52,648 nt of DNA from Bacteroidaceae bacterium (GCA_024398715.1 JAKSIP010000013.1:1-52648); one strand, 5' to 3'. Positions 26,436-35,905 are shown, counted from the stretch's first letter. Notes: a model not told the origin generated them from the letters alone. Made by a program: numbers and translations.

Positions 26436-27137
26436 TTATTCTTTACGTGGGTCAATATATTTAACAGCACCAGCCTCTTCTGAAAAGCGACCATAAGTTG
26501 ATGTTACCTTCTTAAGTGCTTCGTTGGCATCGGTTCCTTTCTTAATCTCGTCCATGAATTTGCCAAGATTGACAAATTCGTAACCGCATACCTGGTTATC
26601 CTTGTCAAGAGCAATACGGTTTACATAACCTTCTGCCATTTCAAGGTAACGTACGCCTTTTGCCTTTGTACCGTACATTGTACCAACCTGGCTGCGGAGG
26701 CCTTTACCAAGATCTTCAAGACCTGCACCGATTACAAGACCGCCCTCAGAGAAAGCGCTCTGTGTACGGCCGTATACAATCTGAAGGAAGAGCTCGCGCA
26801 TAGCTGTGTTGATAGCATCGCAAACAAGGTCTGTATTGAGAGCTTCAAGAAGAGTTTTGCCCTGAAGGATTTCAGCTGCCATAGCTGCTGAGTGAGTCAT
26901 ACCGGAGCAACCGATTGTCTCTACAAGAGCCTCTTCAATAATACCGTTCTTTACGTTCAGGGAAAGTTTGCATGCGCCCTGCTGTGGAGCACACCAACCA
27001 ATACCGTGAGTCATACCGGAGATTTCTTTAATCTCTTTTGCCTTGATCCATTTTCCCTCTTCAGGAATAGGAGCCGGTCCATGCTGCGGTCCTTTCTGAA
27101 CTACGCACATGTTTTCAACTTCGTGAGAATAAATCAT
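26436..27137 (-). CDS. NifU/IscU-like iron-sulfur scaffold protein
   Basis: A 233-aa protein with an IscU/NifU N-terminal-type fold. GCSGMTHSAAMAAEILQGKT (~75-94) corresponds to the cysteine segment and helix of IscU. Further cysteines at 49, 56 and 105 fit the three-cysteine cluster site, and Cys11 is extra. It is longer than IscU, with a ~80-residue C-terminal extension. It is the first gene of the operon with the GGGtGRT protein, starting from a -7 element at 27189-27196. It is probably a specialised scaffold working with its neighbour rather than the housekeeping IscU/SufU. Confidence 0.82.
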   Translation of the reverse strand: MIYSHEVENMCVVQKGPQHGPAPIPEEGKWIKAKEIKEISGMTHGIGWCAPQQGACKLSLNVKNGIIEEALVETIGCSGMTHSAAMAAEILQGKTLLEALNTDLVCDAINTAMRELFLQIVYGRTQSAFSEGGLVIGAGLEDLGKGLRSQVGTMYGTKAKGVRYLEMAEGYVNRIALDKDNQVCGYEFVNLGKFMDEIKKGTDANEALKKVTSTYGRFSEEAGAVKYIDPRKE

Positions 27138-27188
27138 AATTTTTATATAATTGGATGTTTATATATTCAAAACACAATTTTCCGGTTG

Positions 27189-27196
27189 CAAAGTTA
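27189..27196 (-). promoter_or_regulatory. -7 promoter element of the NifU-like/GGGtGRT operon
   Basis: The minus strand reads TAACTTTG, 51 bases before the ATG at 27137. It lies back to back with the plus-strand element at 27217-27224, forming a compact divergent promoter region. Confidence 0.5.
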
Positions 27197-27216
27197 CTAA
27201 ATAAATCTTTTTTTTA

Positions 27217-27224
27217 TACCTTTG
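27217..27224 (+). promoter_or_regulatory. -7 promoter element of the NigD-like gene
   Basis: TACCTTTG matches TAnnTTTG and lies 29 bases before the ATG at 27254. The upstream TTTG element is not clear. Confidence 0.5.
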
Positions 27225-27253
27225 AGTCCTGAATTTTAATTAAAAAAATCAAA

Positions 27254-28045
27254 ATGGAAAAATTACAAAAAATTATTGTCGCCGCTCTCATATGTGTTTG
27301 TTTTACAGCATGTTCCAACTCCGGTAACAAATACACACATACAAGATACCGCTTCGGAACGGTTTTTCTCAAGAATGGTACAGCCGGACTGTCTCTGGAT
27401 CTCTTTCAGGATTTGTCATTTATCAATTTTTCAAAAGAAGCTGATTTTGACAAGTTCGATGTCAAACCCGGAGACCGCGTGCTTGCCCAGATTTACATTG
27501 AGGAAACCGGAATCACCACATATGAGCTTCTGTCAGCAGACAAACTCATAATTTCATATCCATCCTTTACCGTACCCAAAAGCGCGGATTCATTTTTCCG
27601 TTTCCAATACACTGAGATTGATCCCAGTTTCATGTATGGAGAAATATGGAGCAACGGTCACTACATCAACTGCGGACTTGTTGCCCAGACCGATGCCAAA
27701 GACAACTCAAACATATACTACTACCTGTATCCGGATACTGTAGTCAACGATACGTTCTGTCTGCGTCTGTATGCAGATATTCCAAACCCGTGTGAAGGAA
27801 AAAATGCCATTTCCAGACTGTTGACATTCGATATGTCGTCGTTGACGATGCAATTGAACAACGTTCAGGAAGAACAGCACCGGAAAGAAATTGTAGATGC
27901 GCTCAAAGCAAAAAGGAGTTCTGCAATCACCGTAAAAATATCATCGGCAGATACAACAAGAATAACCAATGCTCAGGGAAAACTTGTTGAAGTTCCTTCA
28001 TTCTCCAGAAAAACAACATTGTCTTTGGATTTTTTGAAAAATTGA
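27254..28045 (+). CDS. NigD-like lipoprotein
   Basis: A 263-aa lipoprotein with a signal peptide ending in the lipobox FTAC, so Cys20 is the likely lipidated residue. The remainder is a two-part beta-rich protein of the NigD-like type common in Bacteroidales: a small N-terminal OB-like part (KPGDRVLAQIYIEETG, ~75-90) and a C-terminal beta-sandwich ending FSRKTTLSLDF. NigD was named from a bacteriocin locus but the family is far broader, and its function is unknown. It is likely anchored to the outer membrane. An ATPase gene follows 20 bases later on the same strand. Confidence 0.78.
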   Translation: MEKLQKIIVAALICVCFTACSNSGNKYTHTRYRFGTVFLKNGTAGLSLDLFQDLSFINFSKEADFDKFDVKPGDRVLAQIYIEETGITTYELLSADKLIISYPSFTVPKSADSFFRFQYTEIDPSFMYGEIWSNGHYINCGLVAQTDAKDNSNIYYYLYPDTVVNDTFCLRLYADIPNPCEGKNAISRLLTFDMSSLTMQLNNVQEEQHRKEIVDALKAKRSSAITVKISSADTTRITNAQGKLVEVPSFSRKTTLSLDFLKN

Positions 28046-28065
28046 ACAACAGCCACTGATCTGCC

Positions 28066-29469
28066 ATGGAAACCGGAATTATCGAATATGACAATTTTCT
28101 GCTTTCAAGCGGAGAACAGATAGCCATTGTAGGTCCTAACGGATCTGGAAAAAGTACTTTGATTGAATATGTACGCGGTGCAAAGCAGCCCCTGCCGGGA
28201 CACACTGCGCGGTTCGCTGCAGTCAACGGCCGTTCAATCAAGGAACTGACCAGATACATAACATTCAGAGACAGCTACGGCTCTGCCGATTCCACATACT
28301 ACTACCAGCAACGCTGGAACACAACAGAAATAGAAGATTACCCGTACATCAGGGACATTTTTCCGGACATAGCAGATTCTGCCTGGAAAGAGACCCTGTT
28401 CCGTGTATTCTCAATGGAACGTATTCTGGACAAACGCATTGTTACGCTTTCCAGCGGAGAAATGCGCAAATACCAATTGGCCAGAATGCTGTCACAGAAC
28501 CCTGCCCTGCTGATAGTCGAAAGCCCTTACATTGGTCTTGACGCTCCCACAAGAAAAGAGTTGGACACCCTGTTCAGACATTTGATTGCCGAATGGAACA
28601 TGCAGATAATTCTGATACTTTCACGTGCCGCGGAAATTCCGGATTTCATTACACATGTCTATCCTGTAAGTAACGGCATATTTCTTGACAAACGGACAAG
28701 ACAGGATTTTTCTGACAACGCAGACCGTATATTTCCGGACAACAGTTCCGGTTTCGCAGAAGAAGAACACCTTATTGACAGTCTGCCCGTAGCAGAAACG
28801 GATTGCAGAGAACTTGTATATTGCAACAACGTATCCCTGAAATATGGAGGCCGGACCATACTCAACCCCGTAACATGGAGTATCAGCAAAGGCCAGCGGT
28901 GGGCACTGCTTGGGCCTAACGGTTGCGGCAAATCCGCATTGCTGAGTATGATTTACGCAGACAATCCCCAGTCTTACGCCTGCGACATATCATTATTCGG
29001 GTACAAACGCGGATCCGGTGAGAGTATATGGGAAATAAAAAAACAGATAGGCTATGTATCGCCGGAGATGCACCGTTCATATATGCGTCATCTGCCGGTG
29101 TCAGACATAGTGGCATCGGGATTGTATGATACCATAGGATTGTACCGCCACATTTCTGAACAGGACATAAGCCGATGCCGGATATGGATGCGGATATTTG
29201 GAATAACACAGTTCACAGACCGCGATTTCGCCACCCTTTCAAGTGGAGAACAGCGTCTTGTACTGCTGGCAAGGGCATTTGTAAAGAACCCCCAGCTTGT
29301 AATACTCGATGAGCCCCTGCATGGTTTGGACAAATACAACAGAATCAAAGTAATGCACATAATAAACCATTACTGCAAACATTTTGACAGGAGTGCAATA
29401 ATAGTAACCCATTACCCGGAAGAACTTCCGGACTGCATTACCAATCAGAAAGTATTGGAAAGGCCCTGA
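28066..29469 (+). CDS. Tandem ABC ATPase (ModF/PhrA-like) with degenerate first site
   Basis: A 467-aa protein with two ABC nucleotide-binding domains and no membrane part, resembling ModF/PhrA. Both Walker A loops (GPNGSGKST ~23-31, GPNGCGKSA ~283-291) and both signatures (TLSSGEMRKYQLARM, TLSSGEQRLVLLARA) are present. The second domain has a normal Walker B (VILDEP) and switch His (IVTHYPEELP). In the first, Walker B reads LLIVESP, so the Asp-Glu pair is Glu152-Ser153, and the switch His is Arg187 (LSRAAEIP). Only one of the two ATP sites should hydrolyse. Its end overlaps the convergent tatD end by 25 bases. Its role is unknown. Confidence 0.82.
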   Translation: METGIIEYDNFLLSSGEQIAIVGPNGSGKSTLIEYVRGAKQPLPGHTARFAAVNGRSIKELTRYITFRDSYGSADSTYYYQQRWNTTEIEDYPYIRDIFPDIADSAWKETLFRVFSMERILDKRIVTLSSGEMRKYQLARMLSQNPALLIVESPYIGLDAPTRKELDTLFRHLIAEWNMQIILILSRAAEIPDFITHVYPVSNGIFLDKRTRQDFSDNADRIFPDNSSGFAEEEHLIDSLPVAETDCRELVYCNNVSLKYGGRTILNPVTWSISKGQRWALLGPNGCGKSALLSMIYADNPQSYACDISLFGYKRGSGESIWEIKKQIGYVSPEMHRSYMRHLPVSDIVASGLYDTIGLYRHISEQDISRCRIWMRIFGITQFTDRDFATLSSGEQRLVLLARAFVKNPQLVILDEPLHGLDKYNRIKVMHIINHYCKHFDRSAIIVTHYPEELPDCITNQKVLERP

Positions 29470-30242
29470 TCAAGAGAAAACAGACGTACAGCGTTTTCTG
29501 TTGTTATTCTATCGAATTCAGCCAATTCCATACCCAAAATATTTGCAGCATATCGTGCCGATTCCACCATATATGCAGGTTCGTTACGACGGCCGCGATA
29601 TGGAACAGGCGCCAGATAGGGGCAATCCGTTTCAAGAAGAATCCTATCAGAAGGAATAGCGGGGAGCAGCTCCGGGACAATACTCTTTTTATACGTAAGC
29701 GTACCGCCCACACCAATCATAAAACCATTGAAACCAAGCATGCGCTCAAGTCTGTCAGCATTGCCGCTGAAACAATGGAACACACCGCGCAGATTACTGT
29801 CGCCGGCATATTCATCCAACACACCGGCAAGTTCATCGTATGCCATGCGGCAGTGAATGGAAAGCGGCAGATTATATTCCAGAGCCAGTCTGACCTGAGC
29901 ATGAAGAACCTCTATCTGAACATTTTTTGCAGATGTATCCCAATACAGATCAAGTCCTACCTCTCCAACACCGGCAAAGGGGACGGGAGGATTCTTCAGC
30001 AGTTCCTTGATTGCAAGAATATCATTCTTCCAGTCAGGGCCTATTTCAGTCGGGTGGATTCCTATCATGGGATATGTGCAGTCCTTGTATGTGTTATAGC
30101 ACTCCACAAGTCTGTCAAAACTCCGCATGTCAATGCAAGGCATGACAAAACCTTTAACTCCAGCAGCAACAGCACGTCCAACCACATCCTGGCGGTCGGC
30201 ATCGAACTCTTCAACAAAAATATGGGAATGGGTATCTATCAT
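29445..30242 (-). CDS. TatD-family metal-dependent hydrolase
   Basis: A 265-aa TIM-barrel amidohydrolase of the TatD DNase family. Metal ligands are visible in DTHSH (residues 3-7), GEVGLD (~94-99), SIHCR (~129-133), FHCFSGN (~157-163) and ETDCPYLAP (~205-213). These enzymes act as 3'-5' exonucleases in DNA repair, though other hydrolase roles are reported. It overlaps the upstream glycosyltransferase by four bases (ATGA), so it is the last gene of a flippase-GT2-tatD operon. Confidence 0.93.
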   Translation of the reverse strand: MIDTHSHIFVEEFDADRQDVVGRAVAAGVKGFVMPCIDMRSFDRLVECYNTYKDCTYPMIGIHPTEIGPDWKNDILAIKELLKNPPVPFAGVGEVGLDLYWDTSAKNVQIEVLHAQVRLALEYNLPLSIHCRMAYDELAGVLDEYAGDSNLRGVFHCFSGNADRLERMLGFNGFMIGVGGTLTYKKSIVPELLPAIPSDRILLETDCPYLAPVPYRGRRNEPAYMVESARYAANILGMELAEFDRITTENAVRLFSLDQGLSNTF

Positions 30243-31255
30243 GCGGATTTCTTTCTTCTTAACAGGAACAGTATTCTGAGTTCAAGTCTGAAAAGGAACA
30301 ATGGTCTGATGGGAATGTAACCGGGTTTGCAGCGCAACCGTTTGGACAACAGACGTTTTTTTATGCTTCTGTATGTCTTTGAAAAATTTCTGATAACGGA
30401 TATGCGTTCCCCTGCGCTCATAAACTGTTTATGTTCCAGATAGTATTCATATACACCAATCAGATTCAACCAGCGCTGGCGTTCAAAAATGATTATTGCC
30501 TTATCCAGCACATCGCAAAACGGATCATCTTCCTGCAAATTCTTACGTTCACGAACCATAGTCATGTTCATGCTGGTGTTGGCATCCCATAAATCAAAAC
30601 GGCTCATGTTCCAGCTGTTTGTCATATTACCTTCATACTGCCTGTAAAAATAGATTCCCTGGCACATACGGACCATACCTGAATACAAGAAATGCAGACG
30701 CGTTGTATTGTCATCGCTGTACAGTTTGGTAGCCATGTCAAACGGGTACTTTCTGTAGAGTTCCATTTTTGCAACATACAATCCGTGAATAGACCAGTCC
30801 AGACTCAACAGAAAGGCTTTTGTGCCACTCCATACGGTTTCAGACGAGCGTATTTTATATGGAACAATAGAACCGTCCTCCATAAGATACTGAAGATTGA
30901 AAAGCACGCAGTTGGTATCAGGATTTTCTGCAAAACAGTTCATTGCAGAACTGATGGCATCGGCAGAAAGGATATCGTCGGCATCTACCATGGTTACATA
31001 TTCGCCGGTAGATTGCAGCAGTCCATAATTCCTGGTTTTTGCCGGACCGCAATTGGAAGGCATTCTCAACGGCAGAATCCTTTTGTCTCTGAGAGAATAT
31101 TCCTTAATGATCTGCGGAGTGGAATCAGTGGAATAATCGTCAATGACAACAATCTGCAGGTTTTGATAAGACTGGCCTATCAAAGACTCAAGACACTCTG
31201 CCAAATGCTGTTCTTCATTGTAGGCAGCTACCAAAATAGACACCGTAGGGTTCAT
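30239..31255 (-). CDS. GT2-family glycosyltransferase
   Basis: A 338-aa GT-A glycosyltransferase without membrane segments at the N-terminus. It opens with VSILVAAYNEEQHLAECLES, has the nucleotide-binding VVIDDYSTDST, and the metal-binding DxD-like motif TMVDADD at ~92-98. The C-terminal ~50 residues are rich in Arg/Lys and hydrophobic residues, suggesting membrane association. It would add a sugar to a surface glycan or lipid-linked oligosaccharide. It follows the flippase by three bases and overlaps tatD. Confidence 0.9.
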   Translation of the reverse strand: MNPTVSILVAAYNEEQHLAECLESLIGQSYQNLQIVVIDDYSTDSTPQIIKEYSLRDKRILPLRMPSNCGPAKTRNYGLLQSTGEYVTMVDADDILSADAISSAMNCFAENPDTNCVLFNLQYLMEDGSIVPYKIRSSETVWSGTKAFLLSLDWSIHGLYVAKMELYRKYPFDMATKLYSDDNTTRLHFLYSGMVRMCQGIYFYRQYEGNMTNSWNMSRFDLWDANTSMNMTMVRERKNLQEDDPFCDVLDKAIIIFERQRWLNLIGVYEYYLEHKQFMSAGERISVIRNFSKTYRSIKKRLLSKRLRCKPGYIPIRPLFLFRLELRILFLLRRKKSA

Positions 31256-31258
31256 AAT

Positions 31259-32707
31259 TTATTCATTTTTCAAAAAATAATAAGAAATCAGGCAGGATGA
31301 AATACATACTGCCGTTCCTGTGCACAATTCCAGCCAGCTGTCAAAATATACTGACAGCAACCAGCCGCATGCAACAACCAATCCTTGAATAACAAATATA
31401 CGCATTTCTTTTTTTCCTGGAACATACCCGTAGCAAAAATATGCCACCGCAGATACAATAATCCAATCAAGCACTCCCGCTGCGGCAATAGCATATCCAA
31501 TGCCTTCAGAAGAAAAAAGCCTGTAACCGAGAATAACCGCAGCGACTACTGCAACATCGTACAGAAATTCCTGCAGCAGATATATTTTGGAATCTCCTTT
31601 AGCCAGAGAGATATAGGCAACAGGCATTGTAACAGCCTTGAAAAAAAGACTTATTGAAGCAGCCTGGGCAATGGGCACAGCCTCCATAAACTGTTCATTG
31701 AAAAAGACCGATACAAAATACGGAACGGCAAATATAAACACAAGAATCATAGGAGCAATAAGCAGCAGAGAAACCTCAGACTGCCTGTTTGCCAAAGCAT
31801 TAATCTGCATTCTGGACCGGAAAGACGCGGATAGACGCGGGAAATAATCAGAATCGGCTGCAGAAAAGACAAACATACCCAAATATGTAACAAACAGATA
31901 GGCTGTGCTGTACAAGCCAGCAATCTCCGCACTTTCCTTGACAAGCCAATTGGAAATCACGGCAAAAGAGCCTGAACCGAAAAAAGCGGCTACTGTGTAA
32001 AACACGCCCAGTTTTATCATCTCACCACCCCTGGAATAGGTCTGTTTTGAAAAGACTGCAAGTTTATACGGAAATTCCCTGAAGGAATAGACAACTGTCA
32101 CAACCATACCCGCTACAGACACCAGCACCAAGGACGGGACAATGCCCAAAAGTCTGAATTTCCAAATAACCGGAACAGATATGACAATAGAAGAAATAAC
32201 AGCCAGCAATTGGGAAAAAGCAACTTTACCCAATTTTCTTGTAGCCTTCAGAACAGCCACTTCAGCACCGGTTATAGCAGAGCAGGCAACAACAGGAGAC
32301 AACAGCAGAAAAGACAATGTATAATTATAATCTCCGTCAAATGTCCACAGACTGAACAAAGGAGCCATAACAATACACAAAGCCATACCGAATGCCGCAG
32401 TAACAAAAGCCCATGAACGGACCATCTCTATGGTCTCAAGCATTGCATCCGTTTTATCCTGTGAATAATATTCCGAAATTTTTTTTACGGCACTGAAACC
32501 TATTCCCAAATCTGTAGTGCTTCTGACCAGATTCAATGTTTTGTTGAACGCATCGTTGATACCCACTCCGGCAGTTCCAAGCAGATTGGCTACAACAACA
32601 GACCTCAGCAAAGTGCCAAGTGTTATCAATCCCTGAACAGAACCGAACAAGCCGATACATTTCAGAATATGATTATATGCGTTGCTATGTTTCCTGTTTC
32701 CGTCCAT
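31259..32707 (-). CDS. Polysaccharide flippase (Wzx/PST family)
   Basis: A 482-aa inner-membrane protein with about 12-14 membrane helices, in the MOP superfamily of oligosaccharide flippases. The N-terminal GTAGVGINDAFNKTLN segment and the repeated helical layout support this. It would flip undecaprenyl-linked glycan repeat units across the inner membrane. It is the first gene of a minus-strand operon with GT2 and tatD, and is divergent from three further glycosyltransferase genes, together forming a surface-glycan locus. No Wzy polymerase is seen in the window. Confidence 0.87.
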   Translation of the reverse strand: MDGNRKHSNAYNHILKCIGLFGSVQGLITLGTLLRSVVVANLLGTAGVGINDAFNKTLNLVRSTTDLGIGFSAVKKISEYYSQDKTDAMLETIEMVRSWAFVTAAFGMALCIVMAPLFSLWTFDGDYNYTLSFLLLSPVVACSAITGAEVAVLKATRKLGKVAFSQLLAVISSIVISVPVIWKFRLLGIVPSLVLVSVAGMVVTVVYSFREFPYKLAVFSKQTYSRGGEMIKLGVFYTVAAFFGSGSFAVISNWLVKESAEIAGLYSTAYLFVTYLGMFVFSAADSDYFPRLSASFRSRMQINALANRQSEVSLLLIAPMILVFIFAVPYFVSVFFNEQFMEAVPIAQAASISLFFKAVTMPVAYISLAKGDSKIYLLQEFLYDVAVVAAVILGYRLFSSEGIGYAIAAAGVLDWIIVSAVAYFCYGYVPGKKEMRIFVIQGLVVACGWLLSVYFDSWLELCTGTAVCISSCLISYYFLKNE

Positions 32708-32773
32708 TGTTCTATAAAACTAATGCAAAATTCAAAAAAAAATGCGAAACACACAACAAAAAAGCACATTCTG

Positions 32774-32804
32774 TTGCATTTATTACAATTAATTACTAAA
32801 TTTG
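32774..32804 (+). promoter_or_regulatory. Promoter of glycosyltransferase operon 32812-36753
   Basis: TTG at 32774-32776 is followed after 20 bases by TAAATTTG (32797-32804). The ATG at 32812 begins only eight bases after the last G of the -7 element, so the transcript should be leaderless or nearly so. Confidence 0.65.
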
Positions 32805-32811
32805 TAAGATT

Positions 32812-33822
32812 ATGCAAATTTCGGTTATTGTGCCCATATATCAGAGCGAACGCTACATAGGCCGGTGCGTTGACTCAATCCTGTCTCAAGACTACACAGA
32901 CTTTGAGCTGTTGCTTATTGATGACGGATCCACAGATGCAAGCGGTGCAATATGTCAGGAATATGCAGACAGGGACAGTAGGGTAAAAGTGCTTCACCGC
33001 ATGAACGGAGGCTTGAGTGCGGCAAGAAACAGCGGAATTGACATGGCTCAGGGAAAATGGATTACATTCATTGATTCAGACGATGCCATTGCCCAGTCAA
33101 CATTCTCTGAGAATATGCGCATACTGGAATCAGATCAGGACATAGACATTCTGGAATACCCTATTCTGGAGCATGCAGGCAGTCCTAAGGAATCCCTGCT
33201 TGGATTCAATCCGGAGTATATGGTAGAAGGAAAAGATGTATTTCTGGATTGGATAAGTTCCCAGGGGTATCGCCATTGCTACGCCTGCAACAAATTCTTC
33301 AATTCGCATCTGTTCAAGGATGACCCTTCCATGAGGTTTCCTGTGGGAGAGAATTTTGAAGACATATCACTATTCATCAGACTGATAAAAATCTGCAAAT
33401 CCATATACTATTCCAACCGTGGCCGATACATATACTACCTGAACTGCAACGGTATAACCAACACATACAGTTACTGCAATATGGAGCCTTTGATCAGGAA
33501 CAATTTCCACCTGCTGGAAACCGTTCATTCCCTGAAAGAGGAAAATGACCTGGATGGTGCCACAAACTGGTTGGAAAAGGCACAGTGCAGACTGTGGGTA
33601 GGATGTTTGAATCTTTCCATAGATTGGAATAGGATAAAATCTGTGCAGAAAAAAGAAATTGGCGTCCAATACATTGATATATTGGACAGATTTCAGCCTT
33701 CAATGCGTTTGGTCTTTCAGAGCGGGTATGGTTGCATGACCATACTCAAACTGATATTGGTCATGATGTTTGGTATCCGAAACGGAATTGATTTTTTAGC
33801 AAGAAACTCCAGCAGGTTATGA
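32812..33822 (+). CDS. GT2-family glycosyltransferase
   Basis: A 336-aa GT-A enzyme starting MQISVIVPIYQSERYIGRCV. The donor-binding motif LLLIDDGSTDASG lies at ~35-47 and the DxD-type motif FIDSDD at ~85-90. It resembles EpsJ/WcaA-like transferases of exopolysaccharide loci. It is the first of four genes joined by overlaps of 4, 4 and 25 bases, and its promoter leaves almost no leader. Confidence 0.9.
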   Translation: MQISVIVPIYQSERYIGRCVDSILSQDYTDFELLLIDDGSTDASGAICQEYADRDSRVKVLHRMNGGLSAARNSGIDMAQGKWITFIDSDDAIAQSTFSENMRILESDQDIDILEYPILEHAGSPKESLLGFNPEYMVEGKDVFLDWISSQGYRHCYACNKFFNSHLFKDDPSMRFPVGENFEDISLFIRLIKICKSIYYSNRGRYIYYLNCNGITNTYSYCNMEPLIRNNFHLLETVHSLKEENDLDGATNWLEKAQCRLWVGCLNLSIDWNRIKSVQKKEIGVQYIDILDRFQPSMRLVFQSGYGCMTILKLILVMMFGIRNGIDFLARNSSRL

Positions 33823-34796
33823 TATCGTTCATTATTCCATATTACAATCTGGAATCTTCCGTAGAGATTGAGCAGTTGCTTCTGAGAGCAATCAGTTCAA
33901 TCACTCTGCAGATACCTGACGATGAATACGAGATACTTGTCATTGACGACGGTTCCCCTACTCCTCCGGTAACGGTGACAACTGCCGGAAACATATACCT
34001 GCATTCCATACCTCACGGATTCCTTGGTGCTGCAAGAAATTACGGCATTGAACATGCAAAGGGAGATTACGTTGCATTTCTTGATGCCGATGATTACTAC
34101 TTCCCCGGCACATTGCAGAAACATATCGATTATCTCAAGAGCAACCCGGAAACGGATATGCTCATGTTCAGTTTCCTTGAGTGCTATGACAACAAGGATA
34201 TGGTCACATTATACCAGACCGACCTGAATATTACGGAACCAGTTCTTGGAAGAGACTATCTTATGCACAATCACCCCAGCGGTAGTGCATGTCTGTATAT
34301 GATAAAAAGGAGTCTGCTGAATGGAAATCAGATCCGTTTTGCCCAAAACACATATATTGAAGACGAAGACTTTACGGCGCGGGCTCTTTTCCTGGCAAAC
34401 TGTGTCTGTGTATCGGATCAGTATGTGTATGCATATTATCATCGTCACGGTTCGATTGTAGGAACAATATCGAACATCCGTAACAAAGAGCTGAACCGCG
34501 CTGCCTTGAATTCAATAAAAAGATTACAGGATTTTGCCGTAAAATACTCTCAAGAAGAGAGTAAAGCTCTGAAAAAACGCATATCCACAATATCAATAGA
34601 CATATTCAGACGTGCTTTGAGAGCGACCAATCACAAGGAACTGGTCCGCAATACCATAAACGGTTTGAAAAGCATGGGTATATATCCTATTCCTATTGTG
34701 CCCGGAATGGGATTCCGGTTTACGATATACTCTCTTGTCCTAAGAACATTCTTTGGCAGGATGTTGTTACGTCTGTACGAACTGGACAAAAAATGA
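33819..34796 (+). CDS. GT2-family glycosyltransferase
   Basis: A 325-aa GT-A enzyme with ISFIIPYYNLESSVEIEQLL at the N-terminus, the donor motif LVIDDGSPTP and the metal motif FLDADDYY (~90-97). It overlaps the preceding GT2 gene and the next glycosyltransferase by four bases each, so the three are translationally coupled. Acceptor and donor sugars cannot be predicted. Confidence 0.9.
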   Translation: MISFIIPYYNLESSVEIEQLLLRAISSITLQIPDDEYEILVIDDGSPTPPVTVTTAGNIYLHSIPHGFLGAARNYGIEHAKGDYVAFLDADDYYFPGTLQKHIDYLKSNPETDMLMFSFLECYDNKDMVTLYQTDLNITEPVLGRDYLMHNHPSGSACLYMIKRSLLNGNQIRFAQNTYIEDEDFTARALFLANCVCVSDQYVYAYYHRHGSIVGTISNIRNKELNRAALNSIKRLQDFAVKYSQEESKALKKRISTISIDIFRRALRATNHKELVRNTINGLKSMGIYPIPIVPGMGFRFTIYSLVLRTFFGRMLLRLYELDKK

Positions 34797-35905
34797 AAAT
34801 TCTTCTTCTTGGCGAATACAGCAATGTCCATTGGACATTAGCCTGCGGATTACGTTCATTAGGGCATCAGGTCACAGTTATCAGTAACGGAGATTTCTGG
34901 AAACAGTACAAGTGCGATATTCTTCTGAAAAGAGACTGCTCTTCCGGCATCCGTTTTGCGGCATTTGATTATTACCTCAAAGTGCTGCGTACTCTGCCTC
35001 TTATGCGCGGATACGATGTTGTCCAGATTATCAATCCCATGTTTCTTGAATTGAAGGCGGAGCGTATATGGAAGTTCTACCGATATCTGCGCCGTCATAA
35101 CGGGAAAATCTATCTGGGAGCATTCGGAATGGACCATTATTATGTAAAAGGATGTTTGGAGGGGAAACTTTTCAGATATTCCGAACTGGTCTACAATAAC
35201 CGGATACGTGCCGTTCAGGACAATCTGGACAGTATTCAGGATTGGAACGGGAACAGTGCAAAAGCAATTCTGAACCGGAGAATTGCAAAAGACTGCAACG
35301 GCATAGTTGCCGGATTGTGGGAATATTTCCAATGTTACAGGCAGGAATTCGGCAACAAACTGGCATATATTCCGTTTCCTGTTGAACCAGTAGCAAAGGA
35401 TATGCTTGCAGAACGTTATTATCAGGATATTGACCGCGTCCGTTTCTTTATAGGAATCCAGAAAACACGCAGCGAATTCAAGGGCACGGATATACTGCTG
35501 AAAGTACTTCAAGACCTGAGCAGTGAATATCCGGACAAGATGGAACTGGTTTCAGTCTGCAACGTACCATTTGAAGAATACAAAAAACAGATGCGCAACA
35601 GCGACATCCTTGTTGACCAACTCTACTCCCCATCACCGAACATGAACTCCCTGTTGGCCATGTCTCAAGGACTGGTTGTTGCCGGAGGCGGTTGGGAAGA
35701 ACCCTACAATCTGTTGGGAGAACCAGAACTCAGACCGGTAATCGACCTTCCATGCGAGCCTGAGCAAATACGGAAAACGCTGTTGGAATATATAAACAAC
35801 CCGGAGAGGGTGAAAGAAATGAAAAAAGAAAGTGTAGAATACATTAACAGATATCACATTCCTTCAATTGTTGCCAGCAGATGGATAGAATTTACAAACA
35901 GATAA
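34793..35905 (+). CDS. GT-B-type glycosyltransferase (GT4-like)
   Basis: A 370-aa protein with a GT-B plan: an N-terminal Rossmann domain (MKILLLGEYSNVHWTLACGL, LGHQVTVISNGD) and a C-terminal domain containing FIGIQKTRSEFKGTDILLKV, then NSLLAMSQGLVVAGGGWEEP. The latter corresponds to the donor-phosphate region with the E-x7-E-type acidic pair. It is the third transferase in the operon, and its 3' end overlaps the beta-barrel protein gene by 25 bases. Confidence 0.82.
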   Translation: MKILLLGEYSNVHWTLACGLRSLGHQVTVISNGDFWKQYKCDILLKRDCSSGIRFAAFDYYLKVLRTLPLMRGYDVVQIINPMFLELKAERIWKFYRYLRRHNGKIYLGAFGMDHYYVKGCLEGKLFRYSELVYNNRIRAVQDNLDSIQDWNGNSAKAILNRRIAKDCNGIVAGLWEYFQCYRQEFGNKLAYIPFPVEPVAKDMLAERYYQDIDRVRFFIGIQKTRSEFKGTDILLKVLQDLSSEYPDKMELVSVCNVPFEEYKKQMRNSDILVDQLYSPSPNMNSLLAMSQGLVVAGGGWEEPYNLLGEPELRPVIDLPCEPEQIRKTLLEYINNPERVKEMKKESVEYINRYHIPSIVASRWIEFTNR

